This document shows positions 36,319 through 44,623 of a stretch of 64,000 bases of DNA, one piece after another. Under the pieces are notes generated by a model. That model had not been told where the DNA came from and searched no databases. It saw nothing but the letters and a program-made list of their open reading frames with translations. A program made the translations under genes and the position numbers. Source of the DNA: Gracilimonas sp040882225 (lineage in GTDB: Bacteria; Bacteroidota; Rhodothermia; Balneolales; Balneolaceae); assembly GCA_040882225.1 (NCBI GenBank), contig JBBEBR010000014.1:434001-498000 (forward strand), given 5' to 3'. Position 1 is the stretch's first letter, and every line of letters begins with the position of its first letter.

Positions 36319-37533
36319 TCAAAAAGAGAAAACTGGCTCACCGATAACAATAGTTGGTGGTGCTTCAAGATTCTCTAAATCAGTTGGAGATGTAATGCTG
36401 ATTTCATCATTCTGAAATAAAGTTCTTCCCAATTCGTCCGAGAGAATAGAAATCTTACCTGTTGATGTATTAAGGAGCATGGAGACAAACTTGGAATTTC
36501 TAAAGTCCAGGATTTCTAATCTTTCAAGAATTAGACTTTCAGGATGTGGTGGACGAACACCGGTTTGGAGTAAAATAAATTCAGAATTTAGTTCAACGAT
36601 GGGCCCCAGTTTATCAGAGAAACTGCTCCGAATTGGTACAAGTGCTACATTATTTTCTATGTCTTTTTCTTCGACCTGTGGGGAAATAAAATCCAAAATT
36701 CCTGCATTCCACTTTTCACTTCCGTTCGCCGGGTCATATCCAGCAATGAAAGGATATCGAGAAAAAACACCTACAATGGTATTTGTTGATTCATTGCAAT
36801 GCAGTTTAGTTTCAGATAGTAATGCGTCGAATCCGCCAAAACCCGAAACAGATTTGTAGCTTTTCCCGAAATGAAAAAGTTTTTCACCTGTTTCTAAATC
36901 ATATTTATTGATAGGAGGTAGAGCTTGTAATCTGCTATAGATGCTGGCGTCAGACTCCAAAGTATCCACTTCACTAATGTTGCTCCCATTTAGGAAAAGT
37001 TCACCATTCAAAATACACGCATCACTCAGATGACTCACTTGCGTTATGATAAAAGTTTGAGATGGAATAGCGGTATCAGGTTTCACATCAAAAATTTCGA
37101 CCTCGTTCAAATCAACCGCCACTAATTTTTTAGAGGCTTCATCATAATCTATGGAATGAAGCTTCTCGAATTCTCCGGGGCCATGGCCGGTTCTGCCTAT
37201 TTTGTACTTGAAATTTCCCAAATAATCAAAAGCTCTGATTTCATTCATTTGCGGGATGACGATGAATATTAATTTACTCCCAACAGAAATATCACCTACT
37301 TCAGGTAAGAAATATTCTGAGTCTACATCTTCCGTTTCACCAATAATATTTATGGTTTTGCGGTTATTCAAAATAGAGATGGAAGGGAGGTTTTCATCAT
37401 TCAACGAAACAGTATAATCCGCAGCTTTTATCTCCTCTAAGAATTCTGTTGTGGGATGAATTACTTTACCATCATTTCCCGAACAGGCGGCAAGAAAGAA
37501 AGTTGTAAGTAGAATTAGATGATATTGGTACAT
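36319..37533 (-). CDS. Lipoprotein with six-bladed beta-propeller (NHL-like) fold
   Basis: 404 residues. A lipoprotein signal peptide ends in LAAC (lipid-anchored C17), followed by SGNDGK. The mature part has the '6-bladed beta-propeller' features common in Bacteroidota: EIRAFDYLGNFKYKIGRTGHGPGEF, which is the typical second-blade motif, then repeated blades (FDALLSETKLHC, SRYPFIAGYDPANG). Binding partner and substrate are unknown. It stands alone, divergent from the small membrane protein gene. Confidence 0.8.
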   Translation of the reverse strand: MYQYHLILLTTFFLAACSGNDGKVIHPTTEFLEEIKAADYTVSLNDENLPSISILNNRKTINIIGETEDVDSEYFLPEVGDISVGSKLIFIVIPQMNEIRAFDYLGNFKYKIGRTGHGPGEFEKLHSIDYDEASKKLVAVDLNEVEIFDVKPDTAIPSQTFIITQVSHLSDACILNGELFLNGSNISEVDTLESDASIYSRLQALPPINKYDLETGEKLFHFGKSYKSVSGFGGFDALLSETKLHCNESTNTIVGVFSRYPFIAGYDPANGSEKWNAGILDFISPQVEEKDIENNVALVPIRSSFSDKLGPIVELNSEFILLQTGVRPPHPESLILERLEILDFRNSKFVSMLLNTSTGKISILSDELGRTLFQNDEISITSPTDLENLEAPPTIVIGEPVFSF

Positions 37534-37604
37534 GAATGTTTATTTTATGCTATTAATTTTATGGAACGTAAAACATTGGAGTTTATAATTCAATAACCAT
37601 TGAC

Positions 37605-37955
37605 ATGAAGAACAAGATAGAACAGGAACTTGATCAAAAGGAATTCGAGAATGAATTAGGAAGAGATCTTCAGCTTGAATACCACAATTTAGAAACCGAG
37701 GAGCAATCACTAAAAGGAAAGAATAAATATGTGATTGCCGGTATTCATTTTTTCGGAACGATAATCATGTGCTACATTTTTGTTTTTTTAGCGAGAATGA
37801 TTTTCAACATGTTTTTCGGTGCCGCCATAGCCATGTTTGGAATCGATGTTTCCTGGATTAACCCGCTCATTCATGGCGCAATTTTAATCTTGGGGATTTA
37901 CAGTGTCTACAAAAAACGCTCTATTTTGGATGATTTCCTGAATAAAATGCATTAG
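37605..37955 (+). CDS. Hypothetical membrane protein
   Basis: 116 residues. An acidic, helical N-terminus of about 45 residues (KNKIEQELDQKEFENELGRD) precedes two membrane helices at about 44-66 and 86-104, and a short basic C-terminal tail (KKRSILDDFLNKMH). The layout resembles 2TM-domain proteins of Bacteroidota, but I do not recognise the family. Start ATG, 71 bases from the divergent lipoprotein gene. Confidence 0.6.
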   Translation: MKNKIEQELDQKEFENELGRDLQLEYHNLETEEQSLKGKNKYVIAGIHFFGTIIMCYIFVFLARMIFNMFFGAAIAMFGIDVSWINPLIHGAILILGIYSVYKKRSILDDFLNKMH

Positions 37956-38066
37956 GCTGCTGAAAGTCCAGGGCAATCCTTTAAATCGAGTTAAAACTCT
38001 GGTTGCATAAGCCTGTTGATCTGTTTCGATTCTAATTCAACACGTTTCCAGATAAGATGCCATAAA

Positions 38067-38086
38067 CCCACGGATTCATCCGTGGG
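38067..38086. repeat. Perfect hairpin, CCCACGGA arms
   Basis: CCCACGGA (38067-38074), loop TTCA, then the exact complement TCCGTGGG (38079-38086). It lies in the 161-base gap between a plus-strand gene end and a minus-strand gene end, with no T-run after it. Similar CCACGGATNNATCCGTGG hairpins recur between genes in Bacteroidota genomes; this is recollection, not a search. Confidence 0.65.
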
Positions 38087-38116
38087 ATGATATGGGAGGT
38101 AGTTATTAGCCCGAAT

Positions 38117-38803
38117 TCAGCTAATCAAAGTGACATCCCTAACTTCAAAAAAGTCTTCCTGATCCCAATCGGTATTAATAATAATGCCGCCTATCAAAAG
38201 AACTTTCCGGCCAGTAATCGCATCTTTACAGGCCGAGATAATATCTTTCAATTCCCGGTTTATTTGTTGAAAAGCTATTTCGGTTACCGTTTTAATCGGT
38301 TCGGATGAAGCATTGATTTCCTCATATTTCTCGATCAGCATTTTGGAAACCTGGCTTTGCTGGTAGTCATCCCGGGCAGGATTCTGAGGTACCACATTAT
38401 TTTGAACACTGTTCAAACCTGCAATCAACGAACCGCAGCAGGTGGAAATAGCTTGCTGGCCTTCACGTAATATTTCACCAGCCTTCCCATTTTTAGAAAC
38501 TCCGATATGTGGTCCATATAAAATTAGTGCGCCACCATCATCCGGAATATGACTCGCGAAAGCCCTGAATCCTGTTTTTCCTGTGAAGGGTAATCCCGAA
38601 ATTCCCCCAAAACGAAAGGGGCCTAGCCCTGCAAAATGTTTATTCAAAAAGGTAAAGTTGTTGTTCACTTCATCACTACAAATGGAAGTTCCCCAAATGG
38701 TTTTGGATGCTTCCATGGAATTTGTTTTTAGTGCTTTCAAAATACTTTTTTCAAGCGAATTGTTGCTTTCAGCTTTTGGGAAATGGGCAGTTATGTGCTG
38801 CAT
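38117..38803 (-). CDS. LCIB/LCIC-type putative beta-carbonic anhydrase
   Basis: 228 residues. I recognise the pattern of the limiting-CO2-inducible B/C family, a divergent class of zinc beta-carbonic anhydrases first seen in algae. The candidate zinc site is C42 (ICSDEVN), H99 (GPHIGV) and C123 (STCCGS), with D44 as the likely partner acid and GGISGLPFTGKTGF as the conserved middle block. The C-terminal third is helical with a basic ITGRKVLLIGGIIINTD stretch. Carbonic anhydrase activity varies in this family, so activity is inference. It is monocistronic, divergent from the DEAD-box helicase gene. Confidence 0.68.
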   Translation of the reverse strand: MQHITAHFPKAESNNSLEKSILKALKTNSMEASKTIWGTSICSDEVNNNFTFLNKHFAGLGPFRFGGISGLPFTGKTGFRAFASHIPDDGGALILYGPHIGVSKNGKAGEILREGQQAISTCCGSLIAGLNSVQNNVVPQNPARDDYQQSQVSKMLIEKYEEINASSEPIKTVTEIAFQQINRELKDIISACKDAITGRKVLLIGGIIINTDWDQEDFFEVRDVTLIS

Positions 38804-39221
38804 TTAGTCTTCAGGATTAAATTCCGGTTTTAAAATCTGGTGGATAGACTAATAAAATTAGATGTAGTTACCAACAGCAAAATACAGGAATAATTGAGGT
38901 AGATAAAATGATTTGGCTGCACTTCAAATTTGGTTGCGTAGTGTTCAATTTGGCAAAAAAATATTTTTTATTCCCAATTTCATTATAGAATTATATTATG
39001 CGTATCTTGGGGGCTGTATATTTCGTGAGTTCACGATGAGACTGGAATTTGATACCTCGTGTAAAGAACCTTTCAGGTTTATAGATCATTTGCTGGCTTT
39101 TTATGAATCAAGCAGTCGCGCTTGCCTCTTGTCCTTAGCTCACCTTTTTACCTAATAATCTTCCGGACAAAATAACGCGCAGCAAGATCATTTTGCACGG
39201 GAAAAAATCAAAAAAAATTAT
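38804..39221. other. 418-base intergenic region, probable long leader of the helicase gene
   Basis: A gap between the divergent LCIB-like and helicase genes. The half next to the helicase is locally GC-rich with several short complementary stretches, and TATATTTC near 39017 is one base off the -7 box TAnnTTTG. An 80-codon open frame here (38913-39155) has no start signal and no recognisable protein. DEAD-box and cold-shock RNA helicase genes often carry long regulatory leaders. I see no named riboswitch. Confidence 0.4.
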
Positions 39222-41012
39222 ATGTCATCGTTTAATGAACTGGGCTTGTCGCCCGAACTATGTAATGCCGTTTCTGATCTTGGATTTGTAAATCCTACCG
39301 AAGTTCAGGAAAGGGCAATCCCAACAATATTAGCTTCGCAGCGTGATTTAATTGCGCTCGCACAAACAGGAACAGGCAAAACCGGCGCTTTTGGTTTGCC
39401 AATTCTTCAACAAGTGGATGGAAATTCTAAAAATGTTCAGGTTTTGGTGCTTTCACCAACACGTGAATTGGCCATTCAAATTGCTAAAGATCTAAAATCA
39501 TTTGCCAAACATCTGAAAGGCATAAAAACCGTGGCCGTTTACGGCGGGGCAAATATTTCAACTCAAATCCGTGCTCTTGAAAACGGATGTCAGGTTGTAA
39601 TAGGAACTCCGGGGCGGATGCTGGATCTCATCAAACGTAGAAAACTGGACGTAAGAAATGTGCGTTCTCTTGTTCTTGATGAAGCTGATGAAATGCTGAA
39701 TATGGGATTTCAAGACGATTTAGATGCGATTCTTGCTGATACCCCTAAGGAAAAACAGACCTTGTTATTTTCGGCAACCATGCCTAATCAGATTTCTAAA
39801 ATGGCACGGAAATACATGAACAACCCTGAGGAAATCTCGGTTGGCGCTCGAAATTCCGGCGCATTAAATGTAGAACATCAGTTCTATATGGTTCAGGCAA
39901 AAGATCGTTACAACGCGCTTAAGCGGATAGCGGATATAAATCCTGACATTTACGGAATTGTGTTCTGTAGAACACGCCGGGAAACGGCTGAAGTGGCTTC
40001 CAAACTTTCAAAAGAAGGATATAACGCGGATTTGCTGAATGGCGATTTGTCCCAATCGCAGCGTGATGAGGTAATGAACCGATTCCGCACAAAAGAACTA
40101 CAAATTTTAGTTGCTACAGATGTGGCGGCTCGTGGCCTTGATGTTGATAGCCTCACCCATGTAATCAACTATAATCTGCCGGATGATTTGGAAATATATA
40201 TCCACAGAAGCGGCCGAACTGGAAGAGCGGGGAATAGCGGAATTTCTATCTCGATTATTCATACACGGGAAATGGGTAGGATTCGCGCACTCGAGAAAAT
40301 GTCTGGAAAAGATTTCGTTAAACAAGATGTGCCCAGTGGCAAGGAAATTTGCGGAATTCGAATGATGGATATGGTGGAGAAATTGAGAACCACCGAAGTG
40401 AATGAAAAGCAAATAGAGAAGTATTTGCCGGAAGTTTATGAACGGTTAGCAGATTTAGGCTGGCAGGAATTGATTCAGCACTTTGTAGCTATGGAGTTCA
40501 ATCAGATGCTGGAATATTATGAAGAAGCCGGTGATATAAACGCCACCTCTGGTAGAGATAATAATAAAAAGGGCAAATCCTCCCGAAATAATAAAGGAAA
40601 CCGCGACTCAGGTAGAAGTGGTGGCCGCAGAGCGGAAGAGGGTTACAATCGATTTTTTCTGAATGTAGGAGGTCGTGACGGACTTAATCCGGCTCGTTTG
40701 ATGGGAGTTGTAAATGAGCAGATGAATGGCTCTAAACCCAACTTCGGTAAAATCGACATTCAAAATAACTTCTCTTTCTTTGAGATTGAGCAGGGTTTCG
40801 ATACCAAACTCTTTGATTCCGTCAATGGGGTTAAATTTGAAGGCAGGGAAATGGCGGTTGAACTTGCTAAACCAGATACAAATGGGTCTTCAAATGGCTC
40901 TTCCTCTGGTGGATCGAGAAAAGGCAAAGGAAATCGTAAAAACTCAGAGCCTTTTAGTAAATCCAAAAGCGGTAGAGGCAGGAAAAAACGAAACTCTGAG
41001 ACCTATAGTTAA
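39222..41012 (+). CDS. DEAD-box RNA helicase with DbpA-type RNA-binding domain
   Basis: 596 residues. RecA-like domains at about 1-370 have the Q motif (GFVNPTEVQERAIP), motif I (AQTGTGKTGAF), II (VLDEADEML), III (LFSATMP) and VI (HRSGRTGRAG). Near residues 475-550 is the DbpA-type RNA-binding domain (NRFFLNVGGRDGLNPARLMG, KIDIQNNFSFFEIE). A glycine/serine/lysine-rich tail with GRSGGRR and SGRGRKKR follows, so it binds RNA nonspecifically too. Relatives (CsdA/DeaD type) act in ribosome assembly and mRNA turnover, often at low temperature. A strong terminator follows. Confidence 0.95.
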   Translation: MSSFNELGLSPELCNAVSDLGFVNPTEVQERAIPTILASQRDLIALAQTGTGKTGAFGLPILQQVDGNSKNVQVLVLSPTRELAIQIAKDLKSFAKHLKGIKTVAVYGGANISTQIRALENGCQVVIGTPGRMLDLIKRRKLDVRNVRSLVLDEADEMLNMGFQDDLDAILADTPKEKQTLLFSATMPNQISKMARKYMNNPEEISVGARNSGALNVEHQFYMVQAKDRYNALKRIADINPDIYGIVFCRTRRETAEVASKLSKEGYNADLLNGDLSQSQRDEVMNRFRTKELQILVATDVAARGLDVDSLTHVINYNLPDDLEIYIHRSGRTGRAGNSGISISIIHTREMGRIRALEKMSGKDFVKQDVPSGKEICGIRMMDMVEKLRTTEVNEKQIEKYLPEVYERLADLGWQELIQHFVAMEFNQMLEYYEEAGDINATSGRDNNKKGKSSRNNKGNRDSGRSGGRRAEEGYNRFFLNVGGRDGLNPARLMGVVNEQMNGSKPNFGKIDIQNNFSFFEIEQGFDTKLFDSVNGVKFEGREMAVELAKPDTNGSSNGSSSGGSRKGKGNRKNSEPFSKSKSGRGRKKRNSETYS

Positions 41013-41039
41013 TGCTATATTGCTCTTGGTAAAATTATT

Positions 41040-41075
41040 AAAGCACAAATTCAGCAATGGGTTTGTGCTTTTTTT
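41040..41075 (+). terminator. Rho-independent terminator after the DEAD-box helicase
   Basis: A perfect 10-base-pair stem, AAAGCACAAA (41040-41049) with TTTGTGCTTT (41062-41071), a 12-base loop and seven T (41069-41075). It lies 28 bases after the stop codon. Confidence 0.9.
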
Positions 41076-41095
41076 ATGCTTTAAGATCTTTCAAC

Positions 41096-41397
41096 GAGTC
41101 TTTCTGAGGCTACCGCCGAAGAATCTATGTTGGAAATGGTTAGCGGGTTGGAATAAGCAACTGTGCCACTCTACTGGGAGCCGGAGCTCCCGGGACCGCA
41201 TCACGAAGCCAGAGCTTCGTGACGAGGGGCAGATGGGCGATTCCTCGCTCAAATCCCTAATGAGTCTTTCTGAGGCTCCTGCCGAAGAATCTGGGCTGGA
41301 AATGCTTATCGGGTTGGAATAAGCAACTGTGCCAGTCTAAGGGAAGCCGGAGCTTCCGGGACTGCATCACGAAGCCAGAGCTTCATGACGAGGGGAA
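41096..41397. repeat. Tandem direct repeat of a 136-base hairpin-bearing element
   Basis: Copy 1 is 41096-41231 and copy 2 is 41262-41397, without gaps and with about 15 differences, at a period of 166. Each copy starts with AGTCTTTCTGAGGC, then GCCGAAGAATCT, then GGGTTGGAATAAGCAACTG, and ends with two hairpins. Hairpin 1 is GGGAGC/GCTCCC in copy 1 and GGAAGC/GCTTCC in copy 2, both with loop CGGA, so a G-C pair has become A-T on both sides. Hairpin 2 is CACGAAGC/GCTTCGTG with loop CAGA; copy 2 has one mismatch. The first 30 bases recur at 48016. It lies between two minus/plus gene ends. Confidence 0.92.
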
Positions 41398-41448
41398 GTG
41401 CTGGACTAAGGAATACACATCAGTGTAATCAGCGAAATCAAAGATCCC

Positions 41449-41931
41449 TTATAGTTTGGTAGGATTTGGCGCGTCTCCGTAAACTTCTTTTGGATCAAAA
41501 ACCTTTTCAGTTTCTTCGAAATGTAGTTCCCCATTCTTTGCTGCAAAATCTTCTCCGGTAGGAACACTTCGGTAAAAACAGGAGCGATACCCTACATGGC
41601 AGCTTGCTCCATTTCCCTGAACTTGAACCCGCAACCAAACGCAATCCTGATCATCATCAATGCGTAGTTCTTTGATGGTTTGAACGAGTCCGCTGGTAGC
41701 TCCTTTGTGCCAGAGCGCTTCCCGGCTGCGGCTGTAATACACGGCCTCGCTCAACTCAATGCTTTTCTTTAACGCTTCTTCATTCATGTAGCCATGCATG
41801 AGCAGCTCACCTGATTCGAAGTCTGTAGTTACTACGGGAATAAGACCGTTTTCCTGAAATTTAGGAGCCAAATCAGTTCCTTCTTCAACTTGTTCAACAG
41901 TTTGTCGCTTTTTGAAAGTTATTTCATTCAT
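41449..41931 (-). CDS. hisI: Phosphoribosyl-AMP cyclohydrolase
   Basis: 160 residues. Catalyses ring opening of phosphoribosyl-AMP, the third step of histidine synthesis. HisI signatures are LLMHGYMNEEALKKSIEL, AVYYSRSREALWHKGATSG, DDDQDCVWLRVQVQG and GASCHVGYRSCF, which hold the zinc cysteines and metal aspartates. It lacks the HisE pyrophosphatase domain found in HisIE fusions, and a C-terminal tail of about 30 residues (EETEKVFDPKEVYGDAPNP) exceeds the usual monofunctional length. No other his gene is near. Confidence 0.92.
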   Translation of the reverse strand: MNEITFKKRQTVEQVEEGTDLAPKFQENGLIPVVTTDFESGELLMHGYMNEEALKKSIELSEAVYYSRSREALWHKGATSGLVQTIKELRIDDDQDCVWLRVQVQGNGASCHVGYRSCFYRSVPTGEDFAAKNGELHFEETEKVFDPKEVYGDAPNPTKL

Positions 41932-42040
41932 GATAATCAGTTCTGTTTGCTATCGAAATTTTCAGCTTTAAAGATATTTCAGATCTCTCACATCCGTTCG
42001 AGATGACAATTCGGATTAGTAAATTAGATCTTTTCGAGTT

Positions 42041-42292
42041 TTAGTTTTTCTTATTAAGTTTTTTTGGCACAGGATCATATCCATCACCGCCCCAGGGATG
42101 ACAACGCCCGATTCTTTTTATTCCCAGCCAAAATCCTTTTGCAGGCCCCCATTCTTTAATCGCTTTAATCATATAGGTAGAACAGGTAGGAGAGTAGCGG
42201 CAAGTTCTTCCCAGCCAGGGAGAAATAGCCAGCTGATAAAATCTCACCAAGCCAATAAGGATTTTACTAACTATAACTTTCAGCAGATTCAT
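42041..42292 (-). CDS. yidD: Membrane protein insertion efficiency factor YidD
   Basis: 83 residues. YidD is a small amphipathic, membrane-associated protein that aids YidC-dependent insertion. The family pattern is complete: GLVRFYQLAISPWLGRTCRYSPTCS split as YQLAISPWLG and CRYSPTCSTYMIKAIKEWG, then KGFWLGIKRIGRCHPWGGDGYDPVP in its parts. Its ATG overlaps the cysS stop codon by one base (TAATG), so it is the last gene of folE-cysS-yidD. Confidence 0.95.
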   Translation of the reverse strand: MNLLKVIVSKILIGLVRFYQLAISPWLGRTCRYSPTCSTYMIKAIKEWGPAKGFWLGIKRIGRCHPWGGDGYDPVPKKLNKKN

Positions 42293-43755
42293 TATTCAAT
42301 TTCGAAGATGGTGCCTTCTTTGCCATCCATAAGCTGAACTCCAAGTTTTTGAAGGTCATCCCGGATTTTATCGGAGAGGGCAAAATTCTTATTTGCCCGT
42401 GCTTCTTTTCGAATTTCAATGAGAAATTCAATCAAACCAGACGTCAGTTTCTCATTGCCTGTTGAATCTCTTTTTGGCCAGATCCCAAGTACCTCGTCAA
42501 TTATCACTTTTAGTATGATTTTCCAATCCTCTATATTATGAGGAGCTTTATTCTCATTGATTGAAATATTTAAATCTTTCAATACACCAAAAAGCCAACC
42601 AATCGCAATTGATGAATTAAAATCATCATTCATAGCCTCTTGAAAAACACTTTTGAAAGCATTTATATTATAGGTTTTATCGGGACCTGGAGAAGCATTT
42701 AAAACAATATCTAATCTTTTGTATAGAGTTTTAAGTCCATTCTCGGCACCACTAAGTGCCTCCTCAGAAAAATCAGTAGTGCTTCTGTAATGGCTTTGAA
42801 GTAGAAAAAAGCGAATCACCTGTGGATCCCACGCCCGGGTTAACAGTTTATGATCACCGGTAAAAAATTGATCCAGGTTAATGGCATTCCCTAAAGACTT
42901 CCCCATTTTTTGGCCTTCAAGAGTCACCATGTTATTATGAAGCCAATACTTCACAAAGGACTTCTTATTAGCGCCTTCAGCTTGGGCAATTTCACACTCA
43001 TGGTGGGGAAACTGATTCTCTAATCCACCACCGTGTATATCAAAACTCTCACCTAAATATTTGGTACTCATGGCCGAGCATTCGATATGCCATCCCGGAT
43101 AACCCAAGCTCCAGGGCGAATCCCACTTCATGATGTGGTTATCATCCGCTTTTTTCCAAAGGGCGAAATCTTCGGGGTTCTTTTTATCGGATGCGGTTTC
43201 TACACGAGTACCGGATTCTGCATCTTCCGTTTTACGTCCGCTTAGCTTTCCATATTCTTTATCCGAAGAAACATCAAAATAAACATTCCCATTTACGTCA
43301 TAAGCGTGGCCGTTTTTGATGAGTTTTTTGATCATCGCAATTTGCTCAGGAATATGTCCTGATGCTCTTGGCGCAATATCCGGACGAAGCACATTCAGCT
43401 TATCCATATCCCGGAAATAGGTGTAGGTATATTTCTCCGCTATTTCCATGGGCTGCACTTTTTCAAGTCGGGCTTGTTTACTCAACTTATCTTCACCTTC
43501 CTCATTATCATTTACCAGATGACCCACGTCGGTGATATTCTGCACATACCGCACATTATAGCCCCGATAGCGCAGATAACGTAAAATCAGATCAAAGGAG
43601 ACATAGCTTTTAGCGTGGCCGAGATGCGCATCACCATAAACAGTTGGCCCGCAAACGTACATCCCAACATGAGGAGAATTTAGCGGTTCAAACGGTTCTT
43701 TTTTTCTGGAAAGGGTATTGTAAAGGTGAAGTTGGTTGTTGCCTTGTTCAGCCAC
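42292..43755 (-). CDS. cysS: Cysteinyl-tRNA synthetase
   Basis: 487 residues, class I synthetase charging tRNA-Cys. GMYVCGPTVYGDAHLGHAKS holds the zinc-ligand C35 and the HIGH-type motif HLGH (44-47). Zinc residues continue in WHIECSAMS and HHECEIAQ. The KMSKS motif reads KMGKS (near residue 280), a variant in the third place. The C-terminal anticodon-binding region is full length. It lies 9 bases downstream of folE. Confidence 0.96.
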   Translation of the reverse strand: MAEQGNNQLHLYNTLSRKKEPFEPLNSPHVGMYVCGPTVYGDAHLGHAKSYVSFDLILRYLRYRGYNVRYVQNITDVGHLVNDNEEGEDKLSKQARLEKVQPMEIAEKYTYTYFRDMDKLNVLRPDIAPRASGHIPEQIAMIKKLIKNGHAYDVNGNVYFDVSSDKEYGKLSGRKTEDAESGTRVETASDKKNPEDFALWKKADDNHIMKWDSPWSLGYPGWHIECSAMSTKYLGESFDIHGGGLENQFPHHECEIAQAEGANKKSFVKYWLHNNMVTLEGQKMGKSLGNAINLDQFFTGDHKLLTRAWDPQVIRFFLLQSHYRSTTDFSEEALSGAENGLKTLYKRLDIVLNASPGPDKTYNINAFKSVFQEAMNDDFNSSIAIGWLFGVLKDLNISINENKAPHNIEDWKIILKVIIDEVLGIWPKRDSTGNEKLTSGLIEFLIEIRKEARANKNFALSDKIRDDLQKLGVQLMDGKEGTIFEIE

Positions 43756-43764
43756 GGCGGATGA

Positions 43765-44484
43765 TTAAATCTCTGTATTGGTTTTGATGAAGTCGATGAA
43801 TTTGCGTTGAGTTGCCTCTTCCTTAAAAGCGCCTCTGAATTCAGTCGTAATAGTTGTACTTGAAACGTCCTGAATTCCCCGCATAGAAACACATAAATGT
43901 TTACTGTCGATAAAAACGGCTACATCTTCTGTTTCAAGAGCGTTTTGGAGTTCATTAGCAATTTGAAGAGTCAGACGCTCCTGAACCTGTGGCCTGCGTG
44001 AATAATAATCCACAATACGATTTATCTTAGATAAACCAATTACCTTTTGGCCGGAAGAAATATATGCTACATGAGCTTTACCGATAAAAGGGAGAAAATG
44101 GTGTTCACAAAAGGAAGTAACCTGAATGTTCTTTTCAACAACCATGTCATTATACTCATAATGATTGCTGAATTGACGGGCAACAGGTTTGTTTTTGGGA
44201 TTTAATCCCTCAAAAATTTCTTTCACATACATCTTTGCCACACGGTAGGGAGTTCCCTTAAGGCTGTCGTCTTCCAAATCGAGGCCAAGCGCGTGCATGA
44301 TTTTAGCAAAATGCTCCTGAATGATTTCAATCTTTTCGTCATCACTTAAATCAAATGCATCATCTCTGATGGGTGAGAGCTTTGCAGACCCGATATGATC
44401 TTCACCGATTTCATCGGCTGTAACTTTTTCTAAATTCAATTTTTTCAATATTTCTAAAAGATTAATCCTGAGGTAACGGTACAA
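43765..44484 (-). CDS. folE: GTP cyclohydrolase I
   Basis: 239 residues by the longest frame. Converts GTP to dihydroneopterin triphosphate, the first step of folate and pterin synthesis. The catalytic core shows SFCEHHFLPF (zinc Cys and His), GQKVIGLSKINRIVDYYSRRPQVQERLT in its parts, and DSKHLCVSMRGIQ with the second cysteine. The only start for the full frame is TTG at 44484, and no ATG occurs before the core domain near residue 79, so the true start is a non-ATG codon somewhere in the first 40 residues. A candidate -7 box lies at 44507-44514. Confidence 0.93.
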   Translation of the reverse strand: MYRYLRINLLEILKKLNLEKVTADEIGEDHIGSAKLSPIRDDAFDLSDDEKIEIIQEHFAKIMHALGLDLEDDSLKGTPYRVAKMYVKEIFEGLNPKNKPVARQFSNHYEYNDMVVEKNIQVTSFCEHHFLPFIGKAHVAYISSGQKVIGLSKINRIVDYYSRRPQVQERLTLQIANELQNALETEDVAVFIDSKHLCVSMRGIQDVSSTTITTEFRGAFKEEATQRKFIDFIKTNTEI

Positions 44485-44506
44485 AACTGTGCTGTTAACA
44501 GGATGT

Positions 44507-44514
44507 CAAAGTTA
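44507..44514 (-). promoter_or_regulatory. Candidate Bacteroidota -7 box for folE-cysS-yidD
   Basis: Reads TAACTTTG on the minus strand, matching TAnnTTTG, 23 bases upstream of the earliest folE start. A TTTG 24 bases further upstream is close to but longer than the usual -33 spacing. It limits how far upstream the folE start can be. Confidence 0.4.
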
Positions 44515-44623
44515 AGAGTTCCTGTAATCAATTAACAGCAAACGAATTGCCCTTTGATTCTCGATATATTGGATTTATCATTGAGTTAACGAATCGAGAT
44601 TGCATCAAAAAAAATGAGTGGAG

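Larger units (their letters stand above)
41013..41448. other. 436-base intergenic region with terminator and tandem structured repeats
   Basis: It holds the helicase terminator (41040-41075) and two direct copies of a 136-base element (41096-41231 and 41262-41397), described separately. About 50 bases then remain before the hisI stop. No gene is supported; a long frame running from the helicase end to 41322 is an out-of-frame shadow. Confidence 0.85.

Noticed and set aside
36479..36859. 126-codon frame antisense to the propeller lipoprotein
   Set aside because: Antisense shadow; the lipoprotein has a lipobox and family motifs on the other strand.
38913..39155. 80-codon frame in the helicase leader
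   Set aside because: No start signal, no recognisable protein pattern, unusual composition; kept only as part of the leader description.
40726..41322. 198-codon open frame overlapping the helicase end and the repeat region
   Set aside because: It reads through the helicase in another frame and then through the tandem repeat; no protein family, and the second part follows repeat sequence.
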